Of a stretch of DNA of 16,925 bases, positions 1 to 8,083 are shown piece by piece. Positions within the stretch are counted from its first letter, which is position 1. Every line of letters starts with the position of its first letter. The stretch spans positions 1 to 16,925 of the forward strand of contig DEWI01000157.1 of assembly GCA_002363575.1 (NCBI GenBank), given 5' to 3'. Source of the stretch: Verrucomicrobia bacterium UBA3214 (GTDB lineage: Bacteria > Verrucomicrobiota > Kiritimatiellia > RFP12 > UBA1067). The position numbers and the translations under genes are program-made. The notes beneath the pieces were generated by a model. That model ran no database searches, had not been told where the DNA came from, and saw only the letters and a list, made by a program, of their open reading frames with translations.

Positions 1-906
1 CGTCTTGCATTCTTGAAAGCCGATATTTGCGATCAGGAGGCGATGGACAGCGCTTTCTCGGATTTCAAGCCAGATACGATTTTCCACTTGGCCGCAGAGA
101 GTCATGTCGATCGCTCGATCGACGGGCCTGGCGAGTTCATACGCACCAATGTCATTGGAACTGCGACGCTTCTGCAGGCGGCGCTTAAATATTGGAAGAC
201 CTTGGATGACAATGCCAAGGCGGCGTTCCGTTTCCAGCATATTTCGACAGACGAGGTATATGGCACGCTGGGCGAAACAGGTTTCTTTACGGAGAAAACC
301 CCGTACTCTCCGCATTCGCCGTATTCCGCCAGCAAGGCTGCGAGCGATCACCTTGTCCGCGCCTGGCACGACACGTACGGTTTGCCGGTTCTGATTACTA
401 ACTGTTCCAACAATTACGGACCGTACCATTTCCCGGAGAAGTTGATTCCTCTCATAATTCTCAATTGCCTGGACGGCAAGCCCCTGCCGGTGTACGGAAC
501 AGGCGCAAATGTCCGCGATTGGCTTTTCGTCGATGATCATGCCCGGGCGCTTCTGCTTGTCAACGAGAAGGGTGCGCCCGGCGAGACTTACAACGTCGGC
601 GGGCACAACGAGCGCACCAATCTCGAAGTCGTCAAAACCGTTTGCGCGATCATGGACGAGTTGAAGCCGCGTCCGGGCGCCAAGAAGTACGAGGAGCTGA
701 TTTCTTACGTCGCCGATCGCCCTGGGCACGATTTGCGCTACGCTATCGATCCAGGGAAGTTGATGGGGGAGCTTGGATGGAAGCCGCGCGAGAATTTCGC
801 GACAGGAATCCGCAAGACCGTTCAGTGGTATCTCGATAATGAATGGTGGTGGAAACCGATCCACGAGAGGAGATATTCCGGGCAACGTCTCGGAACCGGA
901 AAGTAA
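1..906 (+). CDS. rfbB: dTDP-glucose 4,6-dehydratase, 5' truncated by the window edge
   Basis: Converts dTDP-glucose to dTDP-4-keto-6-deoxyglucose, the committed step toward dTDP-L-rhamnose and related deoxysugars, in the cytoplasm. The frame is open from base 1, leaving 301 residues of a protein that is usually about 350, so the N-terminal Rossmann GxxGxxG is outside the window. The TTG at 13 is an internal codon, not a start. Visible short-chain dehydrogenase hallmarks are STDEVYG (visible residues 82-88, with the Asp-Glu pair that is catalytic in this family) and YSASK (108-112, the Tyr-x-x-x-Lys catalytic pair). The C-terminal [11 protein letters not shown] and GWKPRENF stretches are also typical of RmlB. 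No rfbA, rfbC or rfbD is visible; they may lie upstream. It is separated from the exporter genes by 224 bases carrying a promoter. Identification is very secure. Confidence 0.96.
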   Translation, partial: RLAFLKADICDQEAMDSAFSDFKPDTIFHLAAESHVDRSIDGPGEFIRTNVIGTATLLQAALKYWKTLDDNAKAAFRFQHISTDEVYGTLGETGFFTEKTPYSPHSPYSASKAASDHLVRAWHDTYGLPVLITNCSNNYGPYHFPEKLIPLIILNCLDGKPLPVYGTGANVRDWLFVDDHARALLLVNEKGAPGETYNVGGHNERTNLEVVKTVCAIMDELKPRPGAKKYEELISYVADRPGHDLRYAIDPGKLMGELGWKPRENFATGIRKTVQWYLDNEWWWKPIHERRYSGQRLGTGK

Positions 907-1037
907 GAATGCTTCATCTTCCGCCAGCCGCGTACCGCCCGTGCGCGGCGAAACCTAAAGGGCGTCGAAAACTAGATCGTGAACGGCGGGGTTTTCAGGC
1001 GAGACAGGATGGAATATGCCGCCCTGCGCGCGCGCAG

Positions 1038-1070
1038 TCAACACGGCTCTCCTGAAATATGATATAATAT
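1038..1070 (+). promoter_or_regulatory. Extended -10 promoter for the polysaccharide export operon
   Basis: TGATATAAT at 1060-1068 is a perfect extended -10 (TG, one base, TATAAT at 1063-1068). The -35 is weak: TCAACA at 1038-1043 matches 4 of 6 positions but would need a 19-base spacer. Transcription would start near 1075, leaving a leader of roughly 55 bases before the permease ATG at 1131. The same 12-base core (ATATGATATAAT) occurs upstream of the tRNA-Ser and nagA genes on the other strand. It lies in the 224-base gap after rfbB, where I see no gene. Confidence 0.72.
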
Positions 1071-1130
1071 TGCGCGATGAAATGTACGGGACTGACAGCG
1101 CTCGGTTAGTGTGGAAGGTAAGACGATAGG

Positions 1131-1907
1131 ATGAATATTCCCCGCAACTTGATCCTGAAGCGCGACCAAATCTGGGTGTTGATCGCAAAAGACTTCAAGC
1201 TGAAGTACAATTCGACGGCTCTCGGATTCCTGTGGTCGCTTTTGGTGCCGACGCTTACCAGCGTCGTCTATTATTTCGTATTCGGGATAATGATCCGTTT
1301 TGACGCCCCGAACTATTTGCTGTATTTGATGAGCGGGACGTTCCTGTGGCAGTTTTTCAGCAATGTGGTGATGATGAACGGCATTGTCCTGGCGGCGAAT
1401 CAGGGGTTGCTCAAAAAGACGTCGTTCGACCGCAGCCTTCTCGTCAGGTGCACGTTTTACACGGAATCGATCCATTTCTTCCTCACGCTTCCCGTGCTTT
1501 TCGGTATGATGGCGTTCTACCGCCAGATGCCAGACTGGGCGAGTCTGGCGCCGAATCTCGTCGTATGTCTGGTGTCGCTGTATTTTCTCTCGGTCGGCAT
1601 AAGCTACATATACGCGGCGTGCAACATTTATTTCCGCGATCTGGAAAGGATCATGGGATTGCTGCTTATGATGTGGATGTTCTGTTCGCCGGTGTTCATC
1701 CCCGCGACGGCGTATCCCGCGGAATATAAATTCGTCTTGCACTACAACCCGATTGCAATGATACTCCAGCTTTGGCGCGACATATTCTACATGCCGGCCT
1801 GGCACCCGGAAATCTATTTAAAGCTTTTCCTGTCCAGCCTGTGCGTGTTTTTCCTCGGTCGCTGCGTGTTTCGCAAGATGGAACCCGGCTTTGCGGAGAT
1901 GATGTAA
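1131..1907 (+). CDS. wzm: ABC-2 type polysaccharide exporter permease (Wzm-like)
   Basis: Inner-membrane half of an ABC transporter that moves lipid-linked polysaccharide to the periplasmic face. The protein is 258 residues, the usual length for Wzm/KpsM/TagG permeases. About six hydrophobic segments can be read at residues 31-54, 62-85, 110-130, 139-163, 174-193 and 229-247. The N-terminal amphipathic stretch ending in DFKLKYNSTALGFLWSLLVP is highly characteristic of this family. The start is ATG 1131, preceded by GGAAGG at 1113-1118, a rather long 12-base spacing. Its TAA stop shares its last A with the ATG of the ATPase gene (TAATG), so the two subunits are probably translationally coupled. 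Family assignment is strong; the symbol is by analogy because the exported polymer is unknown. Confidence 0.92.
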   Translation: MNIPRNLILKRDQIWVLIAKDFKLKYNSTALGFLWSLLVPTLTSVVYYFVFGIMIRFDAPNYLLYLMSGTFLWQFFSNVVMMNGIVLAANQGLLKKTSFDRSLLVRCTFYTESIHFFLTLPVLFGMMAFYRQMPDWASLAPNLVVCLVSLYFLSVGISYIYAACNIYFRDLERIMGLLLMMWMFCSPVFIPATAYPAEYKFVLHYNPIAMILQLWRDIFYMPAWHPEIYLKLFLSSLCVFFLGRCVFRKMEPGFAEMM

Positions 1908-2644
1908 TGAACGAGCGTACCGGAGAACCTGTCATCGAGATGAACGACGTGACGATGCGCTTTCGCATCGAGCGCCGCCACTACGGCTTCAAGAATATCG
2001 TCCTGCATCTTCCCCAGTATATCAAGGACCGGAGAAGCGCTACCGATTTCGTCGCGCTGGATCATTTCAATCTGAAGGTCTATCGCGGCGAGCGCGTAGG
2101 ATTGATCGGCCACAACGGCTGCGGAAAGACGACCACGCTTTCGATCATCGGCAATGTCTATCGCCGCTACGAAGGAATGGTCAAAGTCCGCGGACGGGTC
2201 TCGATGATGCTCGCGCTCGGCGCGGGCTTCTGCCCGGAGCTTTCCGGGCGCGAAAACATCTATCTCAACGGCATCCTGCAAGGCAAGACGCGAAAGGAGA
2301 TGGATGCCGTCGCGGACGACATAATCGCGTTTGCCGACATCGGACAGTTCATCGATGCGCCCGTATATACGTATTCCTCCGGGATGCAGGCGCGCCTCGG
2401 CTTTGGCATAGCCACGGCGATCGATCCGGAAATTCTTCTCGTCGATGAAGTCATGGCCGTCGGCGACGCCGATTTCGCCAGCAAGTGCGAAACGCGCATC
2501 AACAAGCTTCTCTCCGGCGGCACGACGCTAATTCTAGTTTCGCATTCGATGGCCGACATCAAAAAGTACTGCACCCGCGTCGTGAAAATCGACCACGGGC
2601 GCATCGTAGCCGACGGCCCGACCGCTGAAGTTTTGGCGTCGTGA
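1907..2644 (+). CDS. wzt: Polysaccharide ABC exporter ATP-binding protein (Wzt-like, no carbohydrate-binding domain)
   Basis: ATPase subunit that powers the adjacent permease. It is 245 residues from ATG 1907, which overlaps the permease stop by one base; the frame is open further upstream but only inside the permease gene. Motifs: Walker A GHNGCGKTT (residues 68-76), ABC signature YSSGMQARL (156-164), Walker B ILLVDE followed by the VMAVGD typical of Wzt/KpsT/TagH proteins (176-187), and a switch His in SHS (about 212-214). The N-terminal region with FKNIVLHLPQYI is also typical of this subfamily. It stops right after the nucleotide-binding domain, so it lacks the C-terminal carbohydrate-binding domain that Wzt of E. 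coli O8/O9a uses to recognise capped chains. This resembles the Klebsiella galactan-I exporter, where chain termination is not read by Wzt. Confidence 0.93.
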   Translation: MNERTGEPVIEMNDVTMRFRIERRHYGFKNIVLHLPQYIKDRRSATDFVALDHFNLKVYRGERVGLIGHNGCGKTTTLSIIGNVYRRYEGMVKVRGRVSMMLALGAGFCPELSGRENIYLNGILQGKTRKEMDAVADDIIAFADIGQFIDAPVYTYSSGMQARLGFGIATAIDPEILLVDEVMAVGDADFASKCETRINKLLSGGTTLILVSHSMADIKKYCTRVVKIDHGRIVADGPTAEVLAS

Positions 2645-2745
2645 GCGAAAGAGGCCTTTCTGCGGCGATCGCGGATTTTGATATGGCATGGGAAGAGTGG
2701 CAGGGAAGGATGTTTCAAAGGCAAACAGCATCTAGAGCGGAATAA
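2641..2745 (+). CDS. Possible 34-residue ORF coupled to the ATPase gene
   Basis: A GTG at 2641 overlaps the ATPase stop in a GTGA junction, the same kind of four-base overlap seen elsewhere in this operon, and runs 34 codons to TAA at 2743-2745. The peptide begins MSERGLSAAIADFDMAWEEW and has no recognisable domain, signal or membrane segment. No convincing ribosome-binding site is visible beyond coupling. It sits in an otherwise empty 239-base gap before the pyruvyltransferase-like gene. It could be a genuine small protein, the remaining N-terminus of a deleted gene, or chance. I do not recognise it and give it low confidence. Confidence 0.22.
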   Translation: MSERGLSAAIADFDMAWEEWQGRMFQRQTASRAE

Positions 2746-2883
2746 CACAAATACAGAGGAGCGACTTCCGACACGGCCGGGCCAAGCAATCGCGCGAGGT
2801 GAAGAGTCTTTGCAGGGTTATGTGCAAATAGACTCGAGCGACTATGCATGTTGCGAGACCGTAGTGCAAAGGAGTATTGGAAT

Positions 2884-4527
2884 ATGGGGATTTCTTTCCG
2901 CAGCTTGATCAGAAAACTCATGATGCTCGACCCCGGGTATCGAAAAGCCAGCTTCCTTGAAGAAAAATTCGAGGTGAAGTCAGCCGAATTGCTTGCCGCC
3001 ATTAAATCTCTGGATGCAACGATTAGTGATTACGGCGGCATCCTCGCGGCTGTCAAAGCGGCCGACAAGTCAGGCGACATTCTCGCGGCTGTCAAGGCGG
3101 CCGACAAGTCAGGCGACATTCTCGCGGCTGTCAAAGCGGCGGACAAATCCGGCGACATTCTCGCGGCTGTCAAAGCGGCGGACAAATCCGGCGACATTCT
3201 CGCGGCTGTAAGGGCGGCGGACAAGTCCGCCGAAGTGCTTGCGGCGGTCGGCGGCGCAACTTCACGTATTTGCGGTGTTGACAATCTCTTGACGTCGTAT
3301 ATAGACTACGTAAATCCCGAAATAGGGCTTGTCGAGCCGGTCGTGCGAAACGCCGTCGGCCGGCGGATACTGGTCGTGGGGTTTTATGGCGGAAATAATC
3401 TCGGCGACGAGTTGATGCTACGCGCCATACTGAAGTGCGCCAGACTTTTCCGCGATTTGCGATTCACCGTCATGCTGGCGGAGAACAAGGATTACGACAG
3501 CGCCCGTCTGGGCGACGTGGATATCATCCATTACTGCAGGACGACGTCGGACTTGTCCCATCTGGCGGCGCGTTTCGATGCGTTGCTTGTCGGCGGAGGG
3601 GCGCTCTTGGACGACGAGGCGTACCAATCTTCTCTGAACCACTTTAAATCGCTTTCCTATATCGTAACCGAGTTGCCGAGATATTTCAAGGCGCGCGGCA
3701 AGAAGGTCGCTTGTTGCGGGTTGAGCACGAACAAGCGGCTGGTCGATGAAACGTTCCGTGCCAGGATCGCTGAAGCCGTGGCGTGTGCGGACTATTTTTC
3801 TGTCAGGGACGCCCGGAGTCTGGCTGTTCTGGAGGAGTGTGCGGGCGGCAACGGCTCGATCCGCCTTGTCGAGGATATCGTCCTCTCCGATTCCGATATC
3901 GCCGTTGCGCCGGAGGCGCGCCGCGTGGATTGCGGCACGATCGTCTTCGGCATCACATGGGTGGCCATGGATGGATTCCGCCAGCCGCTGGAAGATTTAG
4001 TGCGGCGTATTCTCGCATTGGAGGAACGCTACCGCAGGCATGTCCGCATATGTCTGATACCATGCTACGATTTCACGCATGCAGATATCAGATTCTATGA
4101 ATCGGCCGTCGCTTCGCTGCCGCCGGAATTGGCCGCGAATGTCGAGATCGCCGCCTATAACAACCGCCTCGCGAAGACCGTCGCCTTGTTCGACGGATGC
4201 GACGCCATGGTGAACATGCGCTATCATGCGGCGGTGGTTTGCGGGGCGCGCGGCATACCGCAGGTCGTCCTTGAGATGTCGCAGCACAGGCACTACCCGA
4301 ACAAGATGAAATGGGCGGGCGAGCGCTTTGCCGAAAGGGCATGCGTCATGGATGCGGCCTCCGGAGGCGCGGAAATCTGCGCAACCCTGTGCGCGCAGTA
4401 CGAAAAGGGACGCGGCGCGACGATCGGCCGCGATGAGGTCGAGGAGAACCGCCGCGAACTCGCGAGAGCGCTTGCGATCATCGCCGGAGCGGAACAGTCG
4501 GGAAAGGATGAATGTCGTGAAGTATGA
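2884..4527 (+). CDS. Polysaccharide pyruvyltransferase family protein with N-terminal 13-residue repeats
   Basis: Likely transfers pyruvate from phosphoenolpyruvate onto a sugar as a ketal, as CsaB and WcaK-type enzymes do; the acceptor is unknown. The protein is 547 residues. ATG 2884 is chosen because AAAGGAG at 2868-2874 stands 9 bases upstream; an in-frame ATG at 2848 lacks such a site. Layout: a basic amphipathic N-terminus (1-50), five 13-residue repeats (51-115), then the pyruvyltransferase domain from about 160 to the end. Domain motifs are GFYGGNNLGDE (166-176), VGGG (236-239), SVRD (306-309) and MRYHAAV near 445-451, whose His is conserved in the family. The C-terminus overlaps glf. 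Some members of this family act on non-pyruvyl chemistry, so the family is secure but the reaction is inferred. Confidence 0.85.
   Translation: MGISFRSLIRKLMMLDPGYRKASFLEEKFEVKSAELLAAIKSLDATISDYGGILAAVKAADKSGDILAAVKAADKSGDILAAVKAADKSGDILAAVKAADKSGDILAAVRAADKSAEVLAAVGGATSRICGVDNLLTSYIDYVNPEIGLVEPVVRNAVGRRILVVGFYGGNNLGDELMLRAILKCARLFRDLRFTVMLAENKDYDSARLGDVDIIHYCRTTSDLSHLAARFDALLVGGGALLDDEAYQSSLNHFKSLSYIVTELPRYFKARGKKVACCGLSTNKRLVDETFRARIAEAVACADYFSVRDARSLAVLEECAGGNGSIRLVEDIVLSDSDIAVAPEARRVDCGTIVFGITWVAMDGFRQPLEDLVRRILALEERYRRHVRICLIPCYDFTHADIRFYESAVASLPPELAANVEIAAYNNRLAKTVALFDGCDAMVNMRYHAAVVCGARGIPQVVLEMSQHRHYPNKMKWAGERFAERACVMDAASGGAEICATLCAQYEKGRGATIGRDEVEENRRELARALAIIAGAEQSGKDECREV
3034..3228 (+). 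repeat. Five in-frame 39-bp tandem repeats encoding GDILAAVKAADKS
   Basis: Units lie at 3034-3072, 3073-3111, 3112-3150, 3151-3189 and 3190-3228. Units 3 and 4 are identical over all 39 bases; units 1 and 2 differ from them at a few sites, and unit 5 has AVRAA in place of AVKAA. A degenerate sixth copy (AEVLAAV) follows directly, and a more diverged copy (AELLAAIKSLDA) precedes the array at about residues 36-47. Since 39 is a multiple of three, gain or loss of units keeps the reading frame. The peptide is Ala-rich and probably helical, and lies between the N-terminal tail and the catalytic domain. Confidence 0.97.
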
Positions 4528-5623
4528 TTATCTCGTCGTGGGCGCGGGCCTGTACGGCGCCGTGTTCGCGCATGAAATGCGCAAGCGCGGCAAGACGGTT
4601 CTCGTGATCGACCGCCGCGAACACATCGGCGGCAACTGCTACACCGAGAATGTAGATGGCATCAACGTCCACAAGTACGGCGCGCATATCTTCAGGACGT
4701 CGCGCAAGGATATCTGGGACTACATCAGGGGTTTCGCGGAATTCAACCATTTCGTGAATTCGCCCATCGCCAATTACCACGGCAAGATATACAACATGCC
4801 GTTCAACATGAACACCTTCAATCGCATCTGGGGCGTTGCAACACCGGCGGAAGCGAAGGCGAAAATAGACGAACAGCGCGCAGAGATTTCCGGCGAGCCG
4901 CGGAATCTCGAAGAGAAGGCCATATCGCTCGTCGGCCGCGACGTGTATGAAATACTTGTGCGCGAATATACCGAGAAGCAGTGGGGGCGGCCGTGCACGG
5001 AACTCCCGGCTTCGATACTCCGCCGCCTGCCAGTGCGCCTTGTGTACGACAACAACTATTTCAACGACCCATACCAGGGCATCCCGGTCGGCGGCTATAC
5101 GCGCATATTCGAGAAATTGCTGGACGGCTGCGAGGTCCGTCTGGGCGTGGATTTCCTCGAAAACCAGGGCGAATATCGTAAAATCGCCGGCAAGGTGCTG
5201 TACACCGGGCCGATCGACGAGTATTACGGCTTCAAGTTCGGCCCTCTCGAGTACCGCTCGCTGCGATTCGAACACAAGCGAATGGACGATACCGCCAATT
5301 TCCAAGGCGTCGCCGTGGTGAACTATACTAGCATGGACGAACCCTACACGCGCTCCATCGAGCACAAGCATTTCGAGTTCGGCACCCAGCCTTTCACTAT
5401 AGTCTCCTACGAATATTCCAGCGAGTGGAAGCCGGGCGTCGAACCATACTATCCGGTGAACGATGCCAAGAACCAGACGCGCTACGAACAGTATCGCCAA
5501 CTCGCCGCCGCCGATCCGCAGGTCGTATTCGGCGGCCGCCTCGGACTTTACAAGTACACCGATATGCAAGATACCATCATCGCCGCCCTCGATGCGGCTA
5601 AGCAAGAAGGATATAAAGAATGA
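4517..5623 (+). CDS. glf: UDP-galactopyranose mutase
   Basis: FAD-dependent cytoplasmic enzyme that ring-contracts UDP-galactopyranose to UDP-galactofuranose, the donor for galactofuranose-containing glycans. From GTG 4517 the protein has 368 residues, matching the usual 365-390, and starts MKYDYLVVGAG as family members do. GGAAAGG at 4501-4507 stands 9 bases before this GTG. An ATG at 4508 is in frame but abuts the same site, so I prefer GTG. Motifs: GAGLYG dinucleotide fold (residues 9-14), acidic Asp32 at the end of the second strand, GGNCYTE (38-44), KYGAHIFRT near 52-60, and PIDEYYGFKFGPLEYRSLRF, a Glf signature. It overlaps the upstream gene by 11 bases and the downstream gene by 4 (ATGA). 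Secure. Confidence 0.95.
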   Translation: MKYDYLVVGAGLYGAVFAHEMRKRGKTVLVIDRREHIGGNCYTENVDGINVHKYGAHIFRTSRKDIWDYIRGFAEFNHFVNSPIANYHGKIYNMPFNMNTFNRIWGVATPAEAKAKIDEQRAEISGEPRNLEEKAISLVGRDVYEILVREYTEKQWGRPCTELPASILRRLPVRLVYDNNYFNDPYQGIPVGGYTRIFEKLLDGCEVRLGVDFLENQGEYRKIAGKVLYTGPIDEYYGFKFGPLEYRSLRFEHKRMDDTANFQGVAVVNYTSMDEPYTRSIEHKHFEFGTQPFTIVSYEYSSEWKPGVEPYYPVNDAKNQTRYEQYRQLAAADPQVVFGGRLGLYKYTDMQDTIIAALDAAKQEGYKE

Positions 5624-7995
5624 GAATATTTGTCGCCAGCTGGTTTTTCCCGCCGAATTCTTCGTCCGAGGGATTCGTGACGTACAAACTATTGCGCAAT
5701 TCCAGCCATTCTTATGACGTTGTTTGCTCCACCAGCGACCTCTGGGGATACAAGGCCCGGATGGAAGTAGAAGAGCCGCGGATCAAGATAATCCCTGTAA
5801 AAACTGCTGAACTTGATGAATGGAAAGAGCAGGCGATCAAAATCTTCGAGGCTGAACATGCAAAGCGGCCTTACGATGCGATAATGACGCGCAGCATGCC
5901 CCCCGAGGCGCTTGAAGTGGGGTTGGCTGTGAAAAAACGCCATCCTGATGTTCTGTGGATTGCATCCACTGGCGATCCAATCGCAAACAACCCTTATGTG
6001 GTAAATGCTATGGAGAAATTCCTCCCGCCAGAAGATGGGCGCGACGAATTTCTCGCCGATTTGCCGCAACCTTCTGTCTCATGGCGTCGCGATTGGACTA
6101 AATCCATCAATTCGACAATCAGGCTGGAAGCCGAGCTTAAGGTGCTTCAAGAAAAGTCGCTGGCTGCGGCGGATGCCGTAATCTGTCCGTCCGACATCCA
6201 GAGACGTTTCATGCGCAGCGGCAACCGGGTCCGCAGATTCGAAGTCGTTCCGCATTCATTCGACGCGTCGCTCTATTCGCGAGCGAGCGGGTATGACCCC
6301 GGATTCGCCGAGGGAAAAATCAACCTGGTCTATCTTGGATACTCCGACCAGTTGCGGAGTTTGATGCCGATGGTCCAGGCGTTGAGGGCGCTATACGTCG
6401 AATATCCAGAACTCGCGACGAAATTGTGCTTTCATATCTATGGGAATTACCCTGCGGATGTAAGCGACTACATACAGTCTTTCCAACTTCCCGCGGGCCT
6501 TTGCATCCCTCACGGCAATTGCACCTATTGGGAGAGCCTTGCCGTAATGAAAGCCGCCGATTGGCTCGTCCATATCGATGCGTATTTCCCGTCTCTTTCC
6601 GAAACAGGCGGCAGTATTTTCTTCGCCGGAAAGCTTGCTGACTATCTTGGCAGCGGCAAACCGGTGTTTGCGCTGACAGGAGCGGGTTCGCCGGCAGACT
6701 GCATCGTTCGGAATTACGGCGGGGTGATATGTCTCCCTTGGGATGGCGGCGCGATTCGCGGGGCGCTTGCGTCTATTGCACGCGGAAAGATGGATGTGTC
6801 GGTGGATTTGGATTTTGCGGCTAAATACGATGCCCGGAAGGTAGCGGCTGAATTCGATTCTTTTCTTGGAAAACTTTTTGCCCCTGTCGAATGCTCTCCG
6901 GTCGGGAAGCCGGTCCTTGCAGGCAAGGCAATTCCTCCATCCAAGACAATGACGGTGTGCGTCCCTTGTTATAACGCGGCTGCGACATTGAGACGTTGCC
7001 TGGATTCAATATTGGCAGTGAAGCGCCCCGAGCGACTGGATGTTATAGTTGTCGATGACGGTTCGACAGACAAGTCGGCGGAAATCGCGGTTGCGTATGT
7101 CAACGAGCATCCAGGCAACGTCCGGCTTCTTCGCAAGCCGAATGGTGGCCACGGATCCGGCATCAATGCCGGAATCGACATTGCCGCAGGGCGCTATTTT
7201 CGCGTCGTCGATTCAGATGACTGGGTGGACGCCGCCGCGCTTTCCGGCGAACTCGATTATCTAGAAACGCATGAGAAGGATGCACCCGATATTTGCTATT
7301 CAAATTACAGACTTGTCGATAGCACTACCGGAGCAGGATCGGATTGGGTTCTGAATTGGACGCCGGAATACGGCAGGATTTACAAATTTGACGATCTTGA
7401 CACGGCAAAGGTTTATTTCACGATGGCAGGCTCCGCGTTCCGTACGCAAGTCCTGAGGGATAGTGGCCTTCGCTGCATGGAACATTGCTTCTACACCGAT
7501 TCGGAATACATCCTCAAGCCCATACCATATGTCAGGACGGCAGTGTTTTTGAAAGCCCCAGTCTATCGCTATTGGCGTGGCCAGGAGGGACAAAGCGTTG
7601 CGTTTTCGTCTTTTGTCAAAAATTACGACAACCATTATGCAGTAGTGCGGTCGCTTGTCGATTTTTACAATACAGCCAAATTTCCCAGCGTACAGAAGAA
7701 ATATTTCTTCCGCCTTTTGAAAGAACATTTGGTGACGCACTATCGAATCATGGAGGAGTTCGACGACGACAAGAAACGCGGAAGGGCTCGTAAGCGCGAT
7801 TTTGACGAATACCTGAAAAAAGCCATGCCGGAGCTATACAAGTGGAGTCTGCGGCGTCCAATGCCAGCGCCATGTTGTGATTCTGCATCGCAGAATATGG
7901 ACGGTGGAACGAGAAAGAAGCTTAAGCGACTTGTCAAAATGATGCTTCCGTATTCGGTTGTTCGCTTGTATCAGAAGAAGCACTACGGAGTTTGA
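5620..7995 (+). CDS. Two-domain glycosyltransferase: GT-B (GT4-like) fused to GT2
   Basis: A 791-residue cytoplasmic or membrane-associated enzyme with two glycosyltransferase folds, probably adding two linkages to the growing polysaccharide. ATG 5620 overlaps the glf stop (ATGA) and has AAGAAGG 9 bases upstream. Residues 1 to about 430 look like a GT-B enzyme: an N-terminal VASWFFPPNSSSEGF, an ICPSDIQRRFM segment at the domain crossover, and an acceptor/donor loop SETGGSIFFAGKLADYLGSGKP near 327-348. Residues 444 to about 700 are a GT2 GT-A domain with CVPCYNAAATL, VVDDGSTD (DDGS at 479-482) and DSDD (531-534). A basic C-terminal tail follows. The GT2 half resembles the stand-alone protein at 9697-10737, including a shared EGQSV. 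Donor specificities cannot be read; a galactofuranosyltransferase role is plausible next to glf. Confidence 0.88.
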   Translation: MRIFVASWFFPPNSSSEGFVTYKLLRNSSHSYDVVCSTSDLWGYKARMEVEEPRIKIIPVKTAELDEWKEQAIKIFEAEHAKRPYDAIMTRSMPPEALEVGLAVKKRHPDVLWIASTGDPIANNPYVVNAMEKFLPPEDGRDEFLADLPQPSVSWRRDWTKSINSTIRLEAELKVLQEKSLAAADAVICPSDIQRRFMRSGNRVRRFEVVPHSFDASLYSRASGYDPGFAEGKINLVYLGYSDQLRSLMPMVQALRALYVEYPELATKLCFHIYGNYPADVSDYIQSFQLPAGLCIPHGNCTYWESLAVMKAADWLVHIDAYFPSLSETGGSIFFAGKLADYLGSGKPVFALTGAGSPADCIVRNYGGVICLPWDGGAIRGALASIARGKMDVSVDLDFAAKYDARKVAAEFDSFLGKLFAPVECSPVGKPVLAGKAIPPSKTMTVCVPCYNAAATLRRCLDSILAVKRPERLDVIVVDDGSTDKSAEIAVAYVNEHPGNVRLLRKPNGGHGSGINAGIDIAAGRYFRVVDSDDWVDAAALSGELDYLETHEKDAPDICYSNYRLVDSTTGAGSDWVLNWTPEYGRIYKFDDLDTAKVYFTMAGSAFRTQVLRDSGLRCMEHCFYTDSEYILKPIPYVRTAVFLKAPVYRYWRGQEGQSVAFSSFVKNYDNHYAVVRSLVDFYNTAKFPSVQKKYFFRLLKEHLVTHYRIMEEFDDDKKRGRARKRDFDEYLKKAMPELYKWSLRRPMPAPCCDSASQNMDGGTRKKLKRLVKMMLPYSVVRLYQKKHYGV

Positions 7996-8083
7996 CGAAG
8001 ACGTAGTAAGATTTCGCCCGTTTGCGCGACGGAGATAGACGTTGCGAGACATGAAGTCAATTCGTGCTGGAGTTGGACGATGA

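Noticed and set aside
927..949. Hairpin GCCGCG...CGCGGC after rfbB as terminator
   Set aside because: The six-pair stem has an 11-base loop and is not followed by a T tract, so it is not a convincing intrinsic terminator.
1038..1805. 255-codon open frame on the - strand
   Set aside because: It is antisense to the exporter permease; the peptide is rich in His/Arg/Glu without any family signature.
3034..3228. CRISPR-like array
   Set aside because: The repeats are directly adjacent with no spacers, are in frame with the surrounding protein, and no cas gene is nearby.
4478..5605. 375-codon open frame on the - strand
   Set aside because: It is the exact antisense of glf, which has complete FAD-binding and active-site signatures; no domain is recognisable in the antisense product.
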